Shown here piece by piece: positions 21,160-33,095 of a DNA stretch of 64,000 nt; the first letter of the stretch is position 1, and the number at the start of each line of letters is the position of its first letter. The notes beneath the pieces are model-generated. The model worked only from the letters and a program-made list of their open reading frames with translations. It was not told the DNA's origin and made no database searches. The DNA comes from Pagrus major (lineage: Eukaryota > Chordata > Actinopteri > Spariformes > Sparidae), in contig NC_133221.1 in assembly GCF_040436345.1 (NCBI RefSeq), positions 2,235,618 through 2,299,617 on the forward strand, read 5' to 3'. A program made the position numbers and the translations under genes.

Positions 21160-23281
21160 CTTAGAGTTCAGCAGTGTGATGACATGGGGGAAAAAAGCTG
21201 TTACAGAGCCTTGTGGTCCTGCACCGAATGCTGCAGAACCTCTTTCCAGAGGCCAGCAAGGAAAACAGTCCATGGTGAGGGTGGGAGGATTCTCTGATAA
21301 TATTCCCAGCTCGGGACATGCAGCACTTGGGAGCAATGTCCTGAATGGAGGGGAGAGAAGTCCCAATGATCTTCTCCGCTGTCCTCACCACTCTCCTCAC
21401 ATTCCTCCAGTCAGAGGCTTTGCAGCTTCCACACCACATGGAGATGCAGCTGGTCAGGATGCTCTCTGTGGTGCTCCTGTAGAAGGTAGTGAGGAAGGGC
21501 GGGGGCAGGAGGGCTCTCCTCATCCTTCGCAGGAAGCACAGACGCTGCTGTGCCTTCTTGACCAGTGTTGCAGTGTTCACAGACCAGGTGAGGTTGTCTG
21601 TGATGTGCACCCCCAGGAACTTGGTGCTGCTGACCACCTCCACAGCCGAGTTGTTGATGAGAAGTGGAGCGTGGCTGGGCTGCTTCTTCCTGAAGACGAC
21701 AATTATCTCTTTGGTTTTGTCCACGTTCAGGATCAAGTTGTTTTTGCTACACCAGCCCACCAGCTGCTCCACCTCCTCCCTGTAAGCCAGGTCATGGTCA
21801 TCCCTGATGAGGCCCACCACTGTTGTGTCGTCCGCAAACTTCACAATGTGTTTGGTGGTAGCCCTTGGGACGCAGTCGTGAGTCATCGGGGGAGTGAACA
21901 GCAGGGGGCTCAGGACACAGCCTTGAGGGGAGCCTGTGTTGAGGGTGATGACACTGGAGGTATTCTGACCAACCCGCACTGACTGTGGTCTCTCAGTGAG
22001 GAAGTCCAGCAGCCAGTTGCACAGGGGGGTGCTGAAGCCCAGGGGTCCCAGTTTGTCTACCAGATGCTGTGGAATGATGGTAGTAAACGCTGAACTGAAG
22101 TCCAGGAACAGCATCCGAACATGAGTGTTTTTCTCCTCCAGGTGTGCAAGGCTCAAGTGAAGAGCGGTGGAGATGGCATCCTCAGTGGAGCGGTTTGGCC
22201 GCTAGGCAAACTGGAAGGGGTCAAACGTGGCAGGGAGACTGGAGGTGATGTGCTCCTTTACCAGCCTTCGAAGCACTTCATCATAATAGGAGTGAGAGCG
22301 ATGGGCCGGTAGTCATTGAGTGATGAGATTTGAGGTTTCTTTGGCACTGTCAGACCTGGACCAAAATGAGGACTCAGATGCAGAGGATATCACTTATAGG
22401 CACACTTTATTGAGTTCAGATTCCTCTTTGAAGAGTGACAAACAAATAGGCTATGAAACTCTCACTAAATAACTAAGGCCTGGCTAGATAAATCATGGAA
22501 GAAAACAACTTCCAAAATGAGGGGAATCACTCATAAAAGGGAGGGACAAAATACACTAGAATCAAGGAAAACAAAAAACTAGATTAGAAATCAAAACTCT
22601 CTCGAAGGAGGAAAACAAAAGACTAGATAATAAATCAAAACGCTCCCGAAGGAGGAAAACCAAATCTAAGATAAATAGGACAAAAGAAAAAGGCTCACAT
22701 AAACAGGAGGCTCTACAACTATCTTATACTGTCTAACACAAAATCGCTCCCAAAAACGGGAGGTCAGAAAACAGATTACAACAAAATACAACACAAGACT
22801 AAACTAGAAAATATTAACAAACAAAAAATCACTCTCAAGGAGGAAGCAGAAAACAACTTACGTGGCAAATAAACACTCGTGGCAAAACTGACTATGACTA
22901 TGATCAAGGGCTTGGGTGCACGGACCAGGACGAAACACTTTGGCACAAGACAAAGGGAAGACGCCGACTATAACACATGAGGGTAATGGGGAACAGGTGG
23001 ACACAATCAGGGATCAGGTGAGACAATCAGACCGGTGACACATGAGGAAGGGCAAGTGACCTGAAACGAGAGGAGAGTTAGATTTCAAAATAAAACAGGA
23101 AGTTACGAGACAAAAAACCCAAGACAAGACAAACCTCACCGCGGTGTGACAGGCACTGGGATGATGGAGGCAGTTTTGAAACATAATGGGACTTTGGCTT
23201 GATCCAGTGAGGTGTTAAAAATGTCTGTTAGGACACAAGCCAGCTGATCTGCACATTCCCTGAGCACCCGCCCAGGTAAGT
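21160..23281 (-). mobile_element. CR1/L2-type LINE, 5'-truncated and dead
   Basis: The minus frame 21161-22156 (331 codons) encodes an RT of the CR1/L2/Rex1 group: [33 protein letters not shown], catalytic [10 protein letters not shown], and a C-terminal TTRLCNSFF. Upstream, the [14 protein letters not shown] block has a TAG in place of a codon (at about 22203), and an LTR-like element interrupts the sequence at 22348-23151. The family sequence resumes at 23157 and stops at about 23281, where lectin-gene upstream sequence begins. No endonuclease domain remains. Confidence 0.85.
22348..23151 (-). mobile_element. LTR-like solo element nested in the LINE
   Basis: The 804-bp insert starts TGTCAGACC and ends GGTGTGACA, i.e. 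TG...CA with short inverted ends. It is flanked by the 5-bp duplication ggcac (22343-22347 and 23152-23156), which restores the LINE sequence when removed. On the minus strand an AATAAA occurs about 60 bp before the right end, as expected for an LTR in that orientation. No internal coding region is present, so it is a solo LTR. A TIR-bearing DNA element is the alternative. Confidence 0.6.
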
Positions 23282-23282
23282 T

Positions 23283-23645
23283 GTTACTGGGACGTCCCAG
23301 AGAACCACTGGTGTAATATATAACTATGTATTGTATTGTATTTCGGGTTGTCATGTGTCTTTAGACAAAAATCTTCATCTGAATAACAATTAAATGTACT
23401 GCAGTAAAAGTCTGATATTACAGTGAAATGTAATGGAGTAGAAATATAAAGTTACATAAACAGAAATACTGCAAATTGTCCTTAAAGTGTCAACAGACAC
23501 CCCCAACCCTGTCACTAGTTTAAGTACAGTACTTAAGTAAATGACTTTGTTACATTTCACAGCTGATTTTACTGACAGAGACAACGACACACCTGAATAC
23601 ACTGAAATGCAACGTGACAAAGTCCAGATGATTCATAGAAGTCAT
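23283..23645 (+). repeat. Shared 5' segment of plus-strand lectin genes
   Basis: This segment is almost identical to 63663-64000, starting at ttactgggacgtcccagaga in both places. In the right-hand copy it lies between the signal exon (63092) and the expected second exon beyond the window, so here it should be the first intron of the lectin gene at 23688. Confidence 0.85.
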
Positions 23646-23687
23646 GTTTCACCCAAATGTCACCAGTATGCATGTCTGTCTCTACAG

Positions 23688-26600
23688 GGCTGAGTGCTGT
23701 CTCATCACATGTCCCTCGTCAGTACCATTTTGTTTATGACCTGAAGACCATGACTGAAGCTCAGAGGTACTGCAGAGAGAAATACACTGACCTGGCAACT
23801 ATAGACAACATGGAGGACGTGAGGATCCTGATCGACACCGCAGATAAAAGCAAAGTGTCCAAAGTGAGTTCACTGATGTCTTTCTTTAGTCTCAAATCCA
23901 TTTTTGACAATCATGTAAATGACACGCAGGTTGAAAGTTTTGCACTTCCACATTGGTGTAAAGTCAGTAGATACATTTTGAAGTAACATTTTGAGGTACT
24001 GTACTTGTACTTGAGTATTTCCATTTAATGCCACTCTGTACTTCTACTCCACTACTTCTCAGAAGGACATTGTAAGCAGCACTTTAATCAGGTGTCTGAT
24101 TAAGGTGCAGCTTGAATCTAAACTACTCCTACCTCTACCTCTAGAAAACGCCTCATATTTATTTGTTTACAATATGAAATGTACTCATAGACTATATGTC
24201 TACATATGTCTATATATATATACAACGCTCATTCCAAAGAAGTTGGGACGTTGTGTAAAATACAAATTAAACAGAATCGGGGAATGTGATAATTTGCTGA
24301 TCCTTTTTGACATAAACTCAATTTAAAACAGTACAAAGACAATTTATTTATTTCATGTTCAGCTTCACTGATTTGTGTAAATATATGTCTATTCTGAAGC
24401 GACGCGTTTCAAACAAATTGTGACAGGGCAACAAAAGCCTGAAAGTTGTTGTGTTGGAAGCTTCCACAGGTGAACAGGTTCATCGGTAACAGGTGATCGT
24501 ATCATAATCGGGTATGAAAGGGGCGTCCTCCAAAGGCTCAGTCGTTCACAAGCAAGGATGGGGCGAGGTCGTCAAACACATGATTGTATAAATGATTTTA
24601 CTACATGAGCTCAGGAACAGCAGGACTGAAGTCAGTTCTTTGCAAATGTTTGCATTGTGTCTTTATTCTACACAGCGTCCCAACTCTTTTAGAATCGGGC
24701 TGTGAAGTGTTTTTAATATAAAACTCCCTTGTTGTGTTTCACCAGACTGAGTGTCCCTGTTGAGCTGCAGTGGATGGAAACAAAAGGAGGGAATGTTGTA
24801 TTAGAAAGCCTGTCACTTTAGAGGATATGAACTGGATCTGTGTCACTCAGACTGCTGAAGCCTCAGATTAACTTTTGAGTGTATATTGTGTTGCCGTGTA
24901 ATAAATGTGAGGCTAAAGAAAGATATATTAAAATATTGCTTTCAGGGTGTCTGGATCGGGCTGTATGATGACGTGAACAGCTGGAGGTGGTCACTGTCAG
25001 ACACCAGTTTCTACAAAGACGGGGAGACTGACTTCAGACGGTGGGAGACTGGAGAACCAAACAACTATCTAAGTAGACAGTACTGCACACGGATGGATGT
25101 TGGTGGACGATGGGACGACTTTGATTGTAAAAATCGCCTTCAGTCGGTCTGCATGGATGTCAGAGGTGAGAATATTCAGTAGTGAACTTTAAAACACACC
25201 AGTTCAGGTTCTTGAGCTCTCCCTCATTATTTGGGCCGATACAGGATCAGTCAGTCAAACTTTATTTACAACACCTTCCATCAAAGTTAGTACAATTCAA
25301 AGAGCTTTACAGACGACTTACAAGCCAATAAGGCAGCAATTAATATTGATGATTTGACAGCGATGCAGGTGAGAATGAGAAAAAGAAGCTTGTCAGTGAT
25401 GAATGACTTGTTTGGGTGGAGCAGATAGAAGAGCATTGTAATAGTCCATCCTGCTGGATTTAAAAACATGCTGCAGTCTCTGAGTCACTCAGACGGAGAC
25501 GTGGCCGCAATTTAGCTGTTTCAGATAATAAAAGGCAGATCTGGCTCCACCCCACATGAAAGCAACTGAGTACATGTACTCTATTACTACGCTACTTTAT
25601 TTACTGTGTAACTTTATAACTCCACTGGATCTCAGAGGGAAAATGATGTATTTTTGAATTGACTTCATTTACTCAAGAGCTGTAGTTACTTGTTACTGTT
25701 CAGATTAATATAAACATTAAAAAACATATGAGAAGCTTATAAAATACAACACATTGTTATATATTGAACTAGTTCCCAACCTTCTTGTTTCTTTCTGCTG
25801 GTGACCTCTGACACAAAGCTCTGTCTACTGGAGCTTCTTGTCATGTTTCACATGTTCATGTGTTGTTAGTTCCACCAAAGAAACATTTCCCCACTAAACT
25901 TCTCACATGGTGACGTCCAAAGAAGTCAGATGATCCAATGTTTTATGTGAAAGCAAATATTGGAGGAAAGTTAAAGAAAAGAAAAACTGAAGACAGATTT
26001 GTGCATCAGAACTTTTTTCTTTTCTTTCCTCTCCCATCAACCATCTGACGAGCCCTCAGATGTATCTGGTGACCCTTCAGAGGGGCCCGTATGTTTGTGT
26101 TTCAGAAATCTGAGGAAATATTCACATGTAGAAAAAATAATGTGTCAATCTATAAGATGTAGATTTTAAGGATGTGATTATTAATGGGGAGAGACTGAAG
26201 AAATACTCAGTAACATTTATTAAGATGATCATGTCTTCCATTTTTATTTTACAAAGTCATTAATTCAGTGGATTTATAATGCTGTGAATACTGCCACAGA
26301 CACGGCATGGATGGTAAACTGTATGTTATAGTACCTCTGCACAGCACTGTGCTCTGTTTTCAGGGCTGAAGGTGACGTTTGTCCTCATCAAGACTCCCAT
26401 GACCTGGACTGAGGCCCAGAGCTACTGCAGAGATCACCACACAGACCTGGCCAGTGTGAGGAACACAGCAGAGAACCAGAAGGTAAAGGACTTGGTACCT
26501 TCAGGACAACGAGCCTGGATCGGCCTTTTCAGAGACTCCTGGAAGTGGTCGGATGGAAATAACTCCTCATTTAGGTACTGGGATCAAGGTCAACCTGATA

Positions 26601-27972
26601 ACCATGGTGGTAACATGGAGGATTGTGTGATTGCAAACTTAGCCACCTCTGGAAAATGGTCTGACTTTCCCTGTGACCTGAAGAAACCGTTCGTTTGCTA
26701 CAGCCCACGTGAGTGTTAACTTTTGATTCAACTTGTATTTATATTTGGATTTTGGTTTAATTTAGCATCAAATGTCCTCAGTGATAATGTAACAGAAACA
26801 ACACAAAACATAAAGTACTGTGTACGTACTGTGTGTTTGAATACAGCTGCAGTTCAGACAACAAGCAGCAGCAGCACCACATCCAGAACGCCACCAACCT
26901 CCAGCACCACGCAGCCTGACGCCGGTGAGTTCTGTTAATTGTATGTTACTGTGGGCATTGTCTACATTACATACATAATGAGATATTTTACTTCAGCTGC
27001 AGTCATAAATCCAACTCCTAATCTTGCCTCGGGCACCAAAATGGCGAGAGCCGGCCCTGAGGGCAAGAGCATTAAATCACAGACAGTTTGTTGCACTTTT
27101 GGAGGAAAATGAGACTGAACATGGTGACATAGTCTACCACACAGCTGTCAGGTGGCTCAGCCTGGGCAAAGTGCTTAAAAGAGTATGGGATCTGAGAGAA
27201 GAGATTCAAGAGTTCTGTGTGAGCGAAGGGAATGACATCACACAGCTTTCAGATTTTTAAAATGAGAGAAAATTAATATTGAGCAGAATTAAGTTCAAAT
27301 TATTGTTGGTCCGGCCCTCCAGCACAGCTCGGGTTTGTCATGTGGCCCCTTGGAATAATTATTTGCCCACCCCTGCTCTAAGGTTAAAGAGGACTGGTTT
27401 GGTGTAAATAACAACTATATTAATACAGGGGTCTACCAAGCCCAGGGGGCCAGAGGTCTAGAGGGGCCAGGAGCCCCAAAACGGTCCTTGTGCATCTGTG
27501 CCCAGGGGGACAGTAGTTCATAATCCGTCACTGTATTAATACAGTTTATAATGTAACATTATAGTTTGACATTTGTGTCAATAATTGTCAAGCACAGGTG
27601 ACTCCGCAGTGGTGGGAGGGGGGCCCCAAATCAAATTCTGCTTAGGGCCCCCAAAAGGCTTGGGCCGGCTCTGATCAAACTCCACCTCCATCTCACCTTG
27701 TATTTTACAACACAGGTGTTTTCTTCACAGTAGTGCAACGAGTGAGAGGAAGTTTGATGACGTGACACTCAATGACATTTTATGCAACGTGCAAACCACA
27801 TCAGACACATTTTCTTACAACAAGGAAATAAATTACAATCATTTTCCTTCTTTTTGGACCCTGTGTACACTTCCTGTCTCTCCCTCACCCAGGTTATGTC
27901 TTGCCTGTGGTTTTTTTGCTGTTGGTTGTTTTTCTGCTGATCCTCTACATATACTGTAGAGAAGTTCAGTAA
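23688..27972 (+). CDS. Double C-type-lectin-domain membrane protein (5' exon missing)
   Basis: Five phased exons are visible: 23688-23863 and 24946-25165 (CTLD1), 26364-26708 (CTLD2, undivided), 26847-26924 (Ser/Thr stalk, TTSSSSTTSRTPPTSSTT), and 27893-27972 (transmembrane helix VVFLLLVVFLLILYIY, tail CREVQ, stop TAA at 27970). About 299 residues result. CTLD1 has EPN with WDD; CTLD2 has QPD with WSD. It is the inverted paralogue of the gene at 13768-20371: exon 2 is highly similar and the third exon has the same 220-nt length, but the C-terminus is membrane-anchored instead of KDEL. The expected signal exon is absent: upstream of 23283 the sequence is a LINE. The gene is therefore either 5'-truncated or uses an unrecognised first exon. 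A gypsy fragment begins about 30 bp after the stop, and no clear polyadenylation signal was seen. Confidence 0.75.
24229..24700. mobile_element. MITE-like element in a lectin intron
   Basis: It has inverted ends: gttgggacgttgtgtaaaa at 24242 against gttgggacgctgtgtagaa read from the right end. It is about 470 bp with no coding capacity. It lies between the two exons of CTLD1 of the plus-strand lectin gene. Confidence 0.65.
25166..26363. other. Intron of the plus-strand lectin gene
   Basis: It holds a dispersed fish repeat near 25255-25330 ('caaagagctttacag') and AT-rich sequence. No exon was seen between the two CTLDs. Confidence 0.5.
27030..27260 (+). mobile_element. hAT-transposase-derived fragment (GTF2IRD2-like)
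   Basis: The frame includes NHRQFVALLEENETEHGDIV followed by YHTAVRWLSLGKVLKRVWDL, which resembles the hAT transposase domain carried by GTF2IRD2-type proteins. Only about 65 codons remain. Flanking 'gggccccc' stretches at 27430-27480 and 27610-27660 may be element ends. It sits in the intron between stalk and transmembrane exons of the lectin gene. Confidence 0.65.
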
Positions 27973-27999
27973 AAACCTATCATTAAGAAATGGAAGGAA

Positions 28000-29043
28000 T
28001 ATGGCACATGTGTAAATCTGCCTTAACTTGGAGGAATGCCCCCACTGAAGTACTTGTGAACGTACCGTATCAGGTACAAACAGGCGGTTGTTGGGGCAGG
28101 AACCAGGATCTGGAGTGATGTGCTGAGCCTCCCTCACCAGTGTTTCTATCTCCCAGGTAGCTGCCCCAACAATCTGGGAAGAAGGCACGATGGGTTCAGG
28201 GTCTGAGGGTGACGAATCCGGGGAGTAGATCCGGTATAGGGCATCAGGCTTGCCATTTCAGGGGGCCAGGGTGGTAAGAGAGGGTATAGTTGAATCAGCT
28301 CAAGTAGAGGGACCGGCTCAAGTAGAGGGACCAGCGGGTAGACAGGAGGGGTTCTTGTGGTCAGTCCATACAATAAAGGGCTGTTGGGAATCCTCCAGCC
28401 AGTGACGCCACTCTTGGAGGGCCAACACCACTGCAGCAGCTCTCTATTACCAACGTCATAAATCCTCTCTGACGGAGAGAGGCGACGTAAGAAGAAGGCA
28501 CAGGAATGGAGTACTTGGAAAGTGACGTCGCGTTGGGAGAGGACCGCACCTACCCCAGAATCAGAGGTGTCAACCTCAACCACGAACTGCAACCTGGGAT
28601 CTGGGTGCTTGAGTACTGGGGCATTAGTGAACTGTCTCTTGAGCCTAAGAAAGGCTGACTCAGCCTTGGGGAACCAAATGAAGGGGCTACAGGTAGAGGT
28701 AAGCTGGGTGAGGGGAACGGCCACTCTGCTGTAGTTATGGATGAATCTCCAGTAGAAATTGGCAAAACCCAGGAAACATTGCAGTTGCCGACAGGAAGTT
28801 GCCATGGGCCACTCCTCCACTGCTCTTATTTTGGTGGGATCTGGTTAGAGCTGACCCTGCGCCACCACATAGCCCAGGAAGTTCACCGCTGGTGAGTGAA
28901 ACTCACACTTCTCTGGCTTGACAAACAGTTTTTTCTCGAGCAATCTTGATAGGACCAAGCGTACCTGCTGGACGTGTTCTTCCATGGAGCGTGAGAAAAT
29001 CAAGATGTCGTCTAGGTAGACGAACACAAAGAGATTTAGCATG
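28000..29043 (-). mobile_element. Ty3/gypsy pol fragment: end of RT and RNase H
   Basis: On the minus strand it encodes the catalytic [31 protein letters not shown], then RNase H ([20 protein letters not shown]). A frameshift occurs near the ELLQWC codons (~28440), and deletions follow toward 28010. It continues on the other side of a nested LTR at 29761. It is not functional. Confidence 0.9.
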
Positions 29044-29760
29044 TGTTGTTTCTGGGCTGTCTTCATCAAAGGTGTCGGCGTGTAGTTTGGTGATAAAATA
29101 ATCTGCGGAGGTGAGGCTGGGTGGAATGATAGAGCAATCTTTATTGAAACAGATTTCAAGCCTGCGTCCGAACCAGTGTGGCCACACCCGGTGATCCCAA
29201 TATCTGGCAAAGTTCTGCCTAAGCTCTACCTCTGCTCTACAAGAAATCCTCTCGAGCCTTCGATCTAGAAAATCTTCAAAGAACCACCTAACTTTGTCTG
29301 CCTGTGCGGGCCTTTTTAAAGTCCATTCACCCGCACCTACTTACTTCTTCTAATTGGTCACTTTGGTGGATTGAGGGTCCATCTATCCAATAGGTGAAAG
29401 AGGAGTTGATCTGCCTCCGATCCCTCTGGAATAGCTCATCTTCTGTAAGCTACCTAAGTCTGCTGATGTCACTTCTTGGGCTGGCAACTAAAGTTGACCT
29501 GATTGTCTCTCTGTCCTTAAATGGAAATGTATACGTTAAGCCAGCTCCAAACAATGGCGTGAGAAAGGAACTCAGTTTAGTATCCTGTAAGGGCCTCATC
29601 CTGTAGCTAACCTTTTAACCAAAACGCAGAGCTGATTAATGACTCTCGGCCCTCCTAACAGATCTTCTCAACATCAGCCACCTAACTTAACCCCCACAAA
29701 CAGGAACAACATGTCACAGTTAAATCATAGCTCAGAATGTGTTGTTGCACAGATACCTCA
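29044..29760 (-). mobile_element. Solo LTR nested in gypsy pol
   Basis: A 717-bp insert splits the gypsy RT between the codons before and after the catalytic block. It is flanked by catg (29040-29043 and 29761-29764). On the minus strand it begins TGAGG and ends AACA, with AATAAAG about 110 bp before its end. TG...CA ends with a 4-bp duplication suit a retrovirus-like LTR. No internal genes are present. Confidence 0.7.
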
Positions 29761-30062
29761 CATGTCTCGGAGGATGTCATTAGTAACAGCCTTGAAGACA
29801 GCTGGGACGTTGGTCAAGCCAGAGGGCATTTCTTGGTATTCGAAGTGGCCCAGGGGTGTGTTGAATCTGGTCTTCCACTTCTGGTCTCCCTTCCGAATCC
29901 GGACCAAGTGGTAGAGGTTTCGTAGATCCAGCTTAGTGAAGATTTGGGCGTGGCAAAGTGGCTCAAATGACGGGTCGATAAGAGGAAGAGGGTACTTGTT
30001 TTTTACCGTGATATTGGTGAGCCCACAATAATCAATACAGGAGCGGTAGAGGGTAAAACGAA
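29761..30062 (-). mobile_element. Ty3/gypsy RT fragment (copy B)
   Basis: This is the N-terminal side of the RT split by the solo [35 protein letters not shown] and [18 protein letters not shown] on the minus strand. Its copy A counterpart is 571-870. The right boundary with Tc1-like sequence is approximate. Confidence 0.85.
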
Positions 30063-30385
30063 TGCAGCAAAATATAGGGACATCCTGGAGGACAACCTGA
30101 TTCAGTCTGCAAGAAAACTACATAGAAGAAAGGAGTCAAATCGTAGTGTCCAGATGTGCAGAAGTTATTGAGACCTCTCCACACAGACTCAGTGCTGTGA
30201 TTGAGGCCAAAGGTGCAGCTACTAAATACTGACGTGAAGGGGGTGAATACTTATGCAATCACTTATTTTATATGATATATTTTTAATTAATTGACATTAC
30301 TTTGTAGAAATCTGTTTTCACTTTGACATTACAGAGGTTTTTTGTAATTTATTTGTTTTGTATATTTTTTATATTGAAGTTCAGA
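30063..30385 (+). mobile_element. Tc1-like transposon fragment (copy B)
   Basis: Same content as 871-1190: a short transposase remnant followed by the element's 3' region. Confidence 0.6.
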
Positions 30386-31139
30386 AGAAGACAACACAAC
30401 TGTAACTTACAATGCAAGTGTTGGGAGAGGAGGGGAAAAGTCTAACATGTCTAACAAGTTTAACATATAAATCATCCATCTTTGCCCACTTCATCTTAGT
30501 CTTTGTGCCCTCAGGGATGCATAAACTGCAGGTTATGAACTTATTTTTTCAAATTACAAAAATGTGAAATTATTATCGGTATCGGCTGGAAAAACACATA
30601 TCGTGCATCCCTAATTACTTCATATAATTCATGTACCTGTCGCCCAATCCACTTTTATTTTTATACAGATTTTCCCCAAAAAGGGATCATGAAAAACATC
30701 TTTGCTTCCTTTGTCATTTTATTTATTCTGCAAAAATGTTTTTTTAAATAACCTGACAACAGCAGAAATGAAAATATGACATGTTTATATTTAGCATGTA
30801 GTAGTAGTTTTATTAATTTTAGGTGATATAAAGCCGCTCAACTCTTTTTGCATTGTTTCAGTTTTGTTAGATGAAGTTAGAGATATTTTCTTTGTTTTCA
30901 GTAAAACTTAGACCTTCTGTCATCAGCAAAATTCAAATCATCAGAATTAGCTGAACCATAAATTAACAAACATTATAAACATATGTCCAGTATGTTCGTT
31001 GTGTATGACTGATGCCTTTAATTATGATACTTACTGATTTATATTTGTATATATTTACACTCATTCGTACATGGTGGATTTCTCTGCATCAGTATCTATT
31101 CAGTATCTTATTATTTCATTGTCTTTTCATTGTCCACAG

Positions 31140-31640
31140 ATCCGTCCAAACCAAACCAGACTCCACCACCTTTTTCAACATCAGTCCCATCAGCCTCCAC
31201 ACCAACAACGCAGAGTTTAAAACTCAGTTCAGAAAGTGTCATCGCCTCGTCGTCTTTCCCTAAAACCACCAACCAGCCTTCAGCTGCAGGTACAGTTCAT
31301 TAAGACTGCTGACCATCAAACTCCACCTCCATCTCACCTTAAATTTTACAACACAGGTGTTTTCCTCACAGTAGTGCAAAGAGTGAGAGGAAGTTTAATG
31401 ATGCAACATGCAAACCACATGAGACACATTTTCTTACAACAAGGAAATAAATTACCATCATTTTCCTTCTTTGTGGACCCTGTGTACACTTCCTGTCTCT
31501 CTCTCTCTCCAGTCTGCTCCAGTGTCCCTCACTCAGGTTACATCTGCGGTCTGGTTGTTTTACTGGTGTTTGTTTTTCTGCTGATCCTCTACATATGGAC
31601 GATGAGGAGGGACTTCAGGTCAAGCAGCAGAATCACAGAG
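31140..31640 (+). CDS. Stalk and transmembrane exons of a membrane immune receptor (copy B)
   Basis: Exons 31140-31289 (Ser/Thr/Pro stalk) and 31513-31640 (transmembrane helix GLVVLLVFVFLLILYIW with basic TMRRDFR) match copy A exons in length and phase, and both remain open. They lie 3.2 kb downstream of the last exon of the plus-strand lectin gene and are phase-compatible with its stalk exon donor at 26924. They could therefore be alternative 3' exons of that gene, or leftovers of a duplicated gene. Reading past the donor gives a stop at about 31671. Confidence 0.6.
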
Positions 31641-31673
31641 GTGATTTTCTCCGACTCCACATGCCGTCCTTGA

Positions 31674-32515
31674 CAGTTTCTACCACTGCACTATAAAACC
31701 GTTGGAAAAAGATTAAAATTTCACTGTAGATTAAACAGAAAATCTGGGATTGATAACTGTTTCTGACACAATTGGTCCTTGACTTCACACAGAAGTAGAA
31801 TAAAGCAGGCGTTGATTTTGCGAACTGAAACACTGTCTTTGTAATTAGAACAGGTGGATGTGTGCTGCCCTCTGCTGGACAACAAGTAAAATAATTAACC
31901 TCCTCATTTAGTTTTTTTGGTTGTGATTTGGCCTTAATGTAGCATGGAAGTTCAATTCCTAATGAAGAACAATTTATTTGGAAAATAAACACACAAAGAT
32001 TTGAAAAAGGTTTTGTTCCTATGGGATGAACAAGACTCGGCCAAAGACACAAATCAACCACAAAAAGACATTTAAAAATGATTTATGAACATAAAGAGAA
32101 CTAAAAAACCAAGACACTAACTCAGGACAACCGAAAAGACACTGAGCTAAACACAACAGAACAAAAGCCCAGGCTGAGAGGCATCAAGACCAGCAGTCCT
32201 CCCTCCGTTCTGATGCTGGCACAGGAGATATTAAGCACTTCTCCCAGGCCAGGTGAACCTCATTGAGCAATCAAGAAGTGGCACAGCTGTGCAGAGCAAG
32301 AGAGGACAGGAGGTGAACAGGAACAAGCAGCACAGGGACACAGACAGCCGTAACACCAGCACTGAAAATACTGAAAATGCATACATGAAAGTAAATACAT
32401 ATAAACATGTGTTGTGTTTCACACTGTTTCTTTGAATTGTTTAATTTAAGCATTCTAAATTTTCCATAGTAAACTCGGGTTAATACAAACTTTCCATTTT
32501 CCTGTCGGATTAATT

Positions 32516-32556
<41 letters not shown>

Positions 32557-33095
32557 CTTTATTTGTTTAACGCCAGTTCACACCAAAAGTCATCTCATGA
32601 CATTTTCGAAACTGAGCAGGTCTAGACCGTACTCCTCCATTCATTTTTCCACATTTCCCCCATGAGCAAGCACAAGAGTCTTTTAACAGGCAGAAACCTC
32701 GACCAGAACCGGACTCAATGGTACCTATGAGATGCCTTTTAAATGAGAACCATGAAAAAGAGCCTTGACTCTACATTTAATGGCTGCTGTGCTCTCAGGA
32801 CCGGCTCATACACTGTGGATGTTCTGTTCCTGTGATCTTACAAAATAATGTTACACATTGATGATATGTTTACTCGTGATATTCAGAGTCACGCAGGTTA
32901 TCTCTATACTGTTGGTAGTCTGTTAGTTAGCTTGGCCCCCAAGATTTGTCTATCACACATTTTCTGGTCTGTTGCAATGAATACTGCTGTACAACAGCTG
33001 TGATGTCATTTCCTGTCACCTTGGTAAAGTTGTTGTTCTTATTTTCAGATCTCTTTCACCTGTAGGAATTTGGGTCAAGCCTCCACATGTGAAGA
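31674..33095. other. No gene seen (copy B spacer)
   Basis: Collinear with 2494-3236 and 6546-7138. The Rex3 empty site and the (tcaa)n tract lie in it. Confidence 0.5.

Noticed and set aside
21020..21982. 320-codon plus-strand ORF
   Set aside because: Antisense of the CR1/L2-type RT, which has the real motifs (FADDTTVVG) on the minus strand.
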